Below, one piece after another: positions 5,952 through 6,782 of a stretch of 6,782 bases of DNA (the stretch's first letter is position 1; every line of letters begins with the position of its first letter). A model generated the notes under the pieces. That model searched no databases and was not told the origin of the DNA. It worked only from the letters and a program-made list of their open reading frames with translations. The DNA comes from Chloroflexota bacterium (lineage in GTDB: Bacteria; Chloroflexota; Anaerolineae; Anaerolineales; UBA4823): NCBI GenBank assembly GCA_030613705.1, contig JAUWLJ010000111.1, positions 1 through 6,782 of the forward strand. The letters run 5' to 3'. Both the position numbers and the translations under genes were made by a program.

Positions 5952-6782
5952 ATGTCCCAAACTGAAGTGAACTATCGCAACAGGCAAGATCGCCTGGCAA
6001 TGGCTATGAAAGCTGCAAACATCGAAGCCATGGCTCTCAACGCGGGACCCAGTTTAACTTATCTAAGCGGACTCCATTTTCACCTCAGTGAGAGACCGGT
6101 TGTTGGATTGTTTACCCCACATCTTCCGCCAGTGATCATATTGCCTGAATTAGAAGCCGGAAAACTCTCGAATTTACCTTATCAGGTTGAACCATTTACC
6201 TACGCAGAAGACCCAGACACCTGGCAGACTTCTTTCCGAGAGGCTGTCCTGGCGGCGGAATTGTCCGACCTGCGAGTTGGAGTGGAACCCCGCTGTCTGC
6301 GGATGTTGGAATTAAAATTCTTAGAGAATGTAGATGCGGGGATGAAATTTGTACCCGGAGAAGCCTGTCTGGCTGAGCTACGCATGCGGAAAGATGAAGC
6401 TGAACAGGCAGCCATGCAAAAATCCGTCAATACCGCCCAAGATGCATTGGAGGCCACTCTGCCTGTGATCAAACCGGGGATAACTGAGCGAGACCTGGCA
6501 GCTGAGCTGATGGTTGGATTGCTACGGGAGGGCTCAGAGTCACAGGTGCCCTTTGCTCCGATCGTCGCATCGGGACCGAACAGCGCAAACCCGCATGCCA
6601 CCCCCAGCGATCGCCGCCTGGAAAGAGGCGACCAACTGATAATAGATTGGGGAGCAAATATTGGTGGTTATTTCTCAGATTTAACTCGCACCTTTGCAAT
6701 CGGTGAACCGCTGGATGAGATGAAGCATATTGCCCAGGTTGTTCTCCAAGCGAATGAAGCTGCCCGGGAAAAGGCGGGGCCA
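5952..6782 (+). CDS. M24-family metallopeptidase, Xaa-Pro dipeptidase-like (C-terminus cut by window edge)
   Basis: A 277-codon open part of a gene that runs off the right edge; complete members have about 360-400 residues. The N-terminal creatinase-like domain spans about 1-145 (LNAGPSLTYLSGLHFHLSER at 29-48 is the usual opening). The catalytic pita-bread domain begins near AELRMRKDEAE (141-151). Active-site signature: PHATPSDRRLERGDQLIIDW from 214, with His215, first metal-binding Asp232, then GGYFSDLTRTF (238-248) with second metal-binding Asp243. The remaining His and two Glu metal ligands lie beyond the window. The family cleaves the bond before proline in dipeptides or peptides using two Mn, Co or Zn ions in the cytoplasm; creatinases and non-peptidase paralogs share the fold, so Xaa-Pro specificity is probable rather than proven. 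It is divergent from the LON-domain gene and has its own -10 box and a strong AGGAGG. Confidence 0.92.
   Translation, partial: MSQTEVNYRNRQDRLAMAMKAANIEAMALNAGPSLTYLSGLHFHLSERPVVGLFTPHLPPVIILPELEAGKLSNLPYQVEPFTYAEDPDTWQTSFREAVLAAELSDLRVGVEPRCLRMLELKFLENVDAGMKFVPGEACLAELRMRKDEAEQAAMQKSVNTAQDALEATLPVIKPGITERDLAAELMVGLLREGSESQVPFAPIVASGPNSANPHATPSDRRLERGDQLIIDWGANIGGYFSDLTRTFAIGEPLDEMKHIAQVVLQANEAAREKAGP

Noticed and set aside
6200..6601. 133-residue open frame on the minus strand, and another at 6469-6699
   Set aside because: Both lie wholly inside the M24 peptidase gene on the other strand. Their Ser/Arg-rich translations match no family, and the plus-strand frame carries the active-site motifs.

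Overview
The window reads as a stretch of bacterial chromosome of moderate GC. My best guess is Chloroflexota (Anaerolineae-like). This rests on the style of the lipoprotein (signal peptide, lipobox Cys, then a Thr/Pro/Ser-rich spacer), the fused peptide-transporter ATPase and the stand-alone LON-domain protein. It is inference, with no phylogenetic marker present.

Layout. From about 4970 leftward, on the minus strand, runs a tightly packed operon for an ABC importer of the dipeptide/oligopeptide/nickel class. Its order is a lipoprotein substrate-binding protein (4927-3362), a DppC-type permease (3359-2466), a 699-residue ATPase carrying both nucleotide-binding domains (2447-348), and a DppB-type permease that starts at 341 and runs off the left edge. 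Spacings are 2, 18 and 6 nt, so the genes are almost certainly co-transcribed and partly translationally coupled. Upstream, after a 224-nt gap with two candidate promoters, lies a minus-strand gene for a LON substrate-binding-domain protein (5805-5152). A 146-nt divergent intergenic region with two perfect inverted repeats separates it from a plus-strand M24-family metallopeptidase (Xaa-Pro dipeptidase-like, 5952 onward), which is cut by the right edge.

How the parts may work together. The lipoprotein captures a peptide-like ligand outside the cell, the DppB/DppC pair forms the channel, and the two-in-one ATPase powers import. The divergent M24 peptidase could digest imported Xaa-Pro peptides, but that link is only positional. 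The LON-domain protein has no evident role in transport.

The most striking point is that the first nucleotide-binding domain of the fused ATPase has Asn in place of the invariant Walker A lysine, while its other motifs and the whole second domain look intact. Also notable are a four-cysteine iron-sulfur-type motif in both halves of the ATPase, an unusual gene order, and a probable leaderless start for the LON-domain gene. I see no mobile element, CRISPR array, RNA gene or clearly new system; most of the window is an ordinary peptide-uptake locus.
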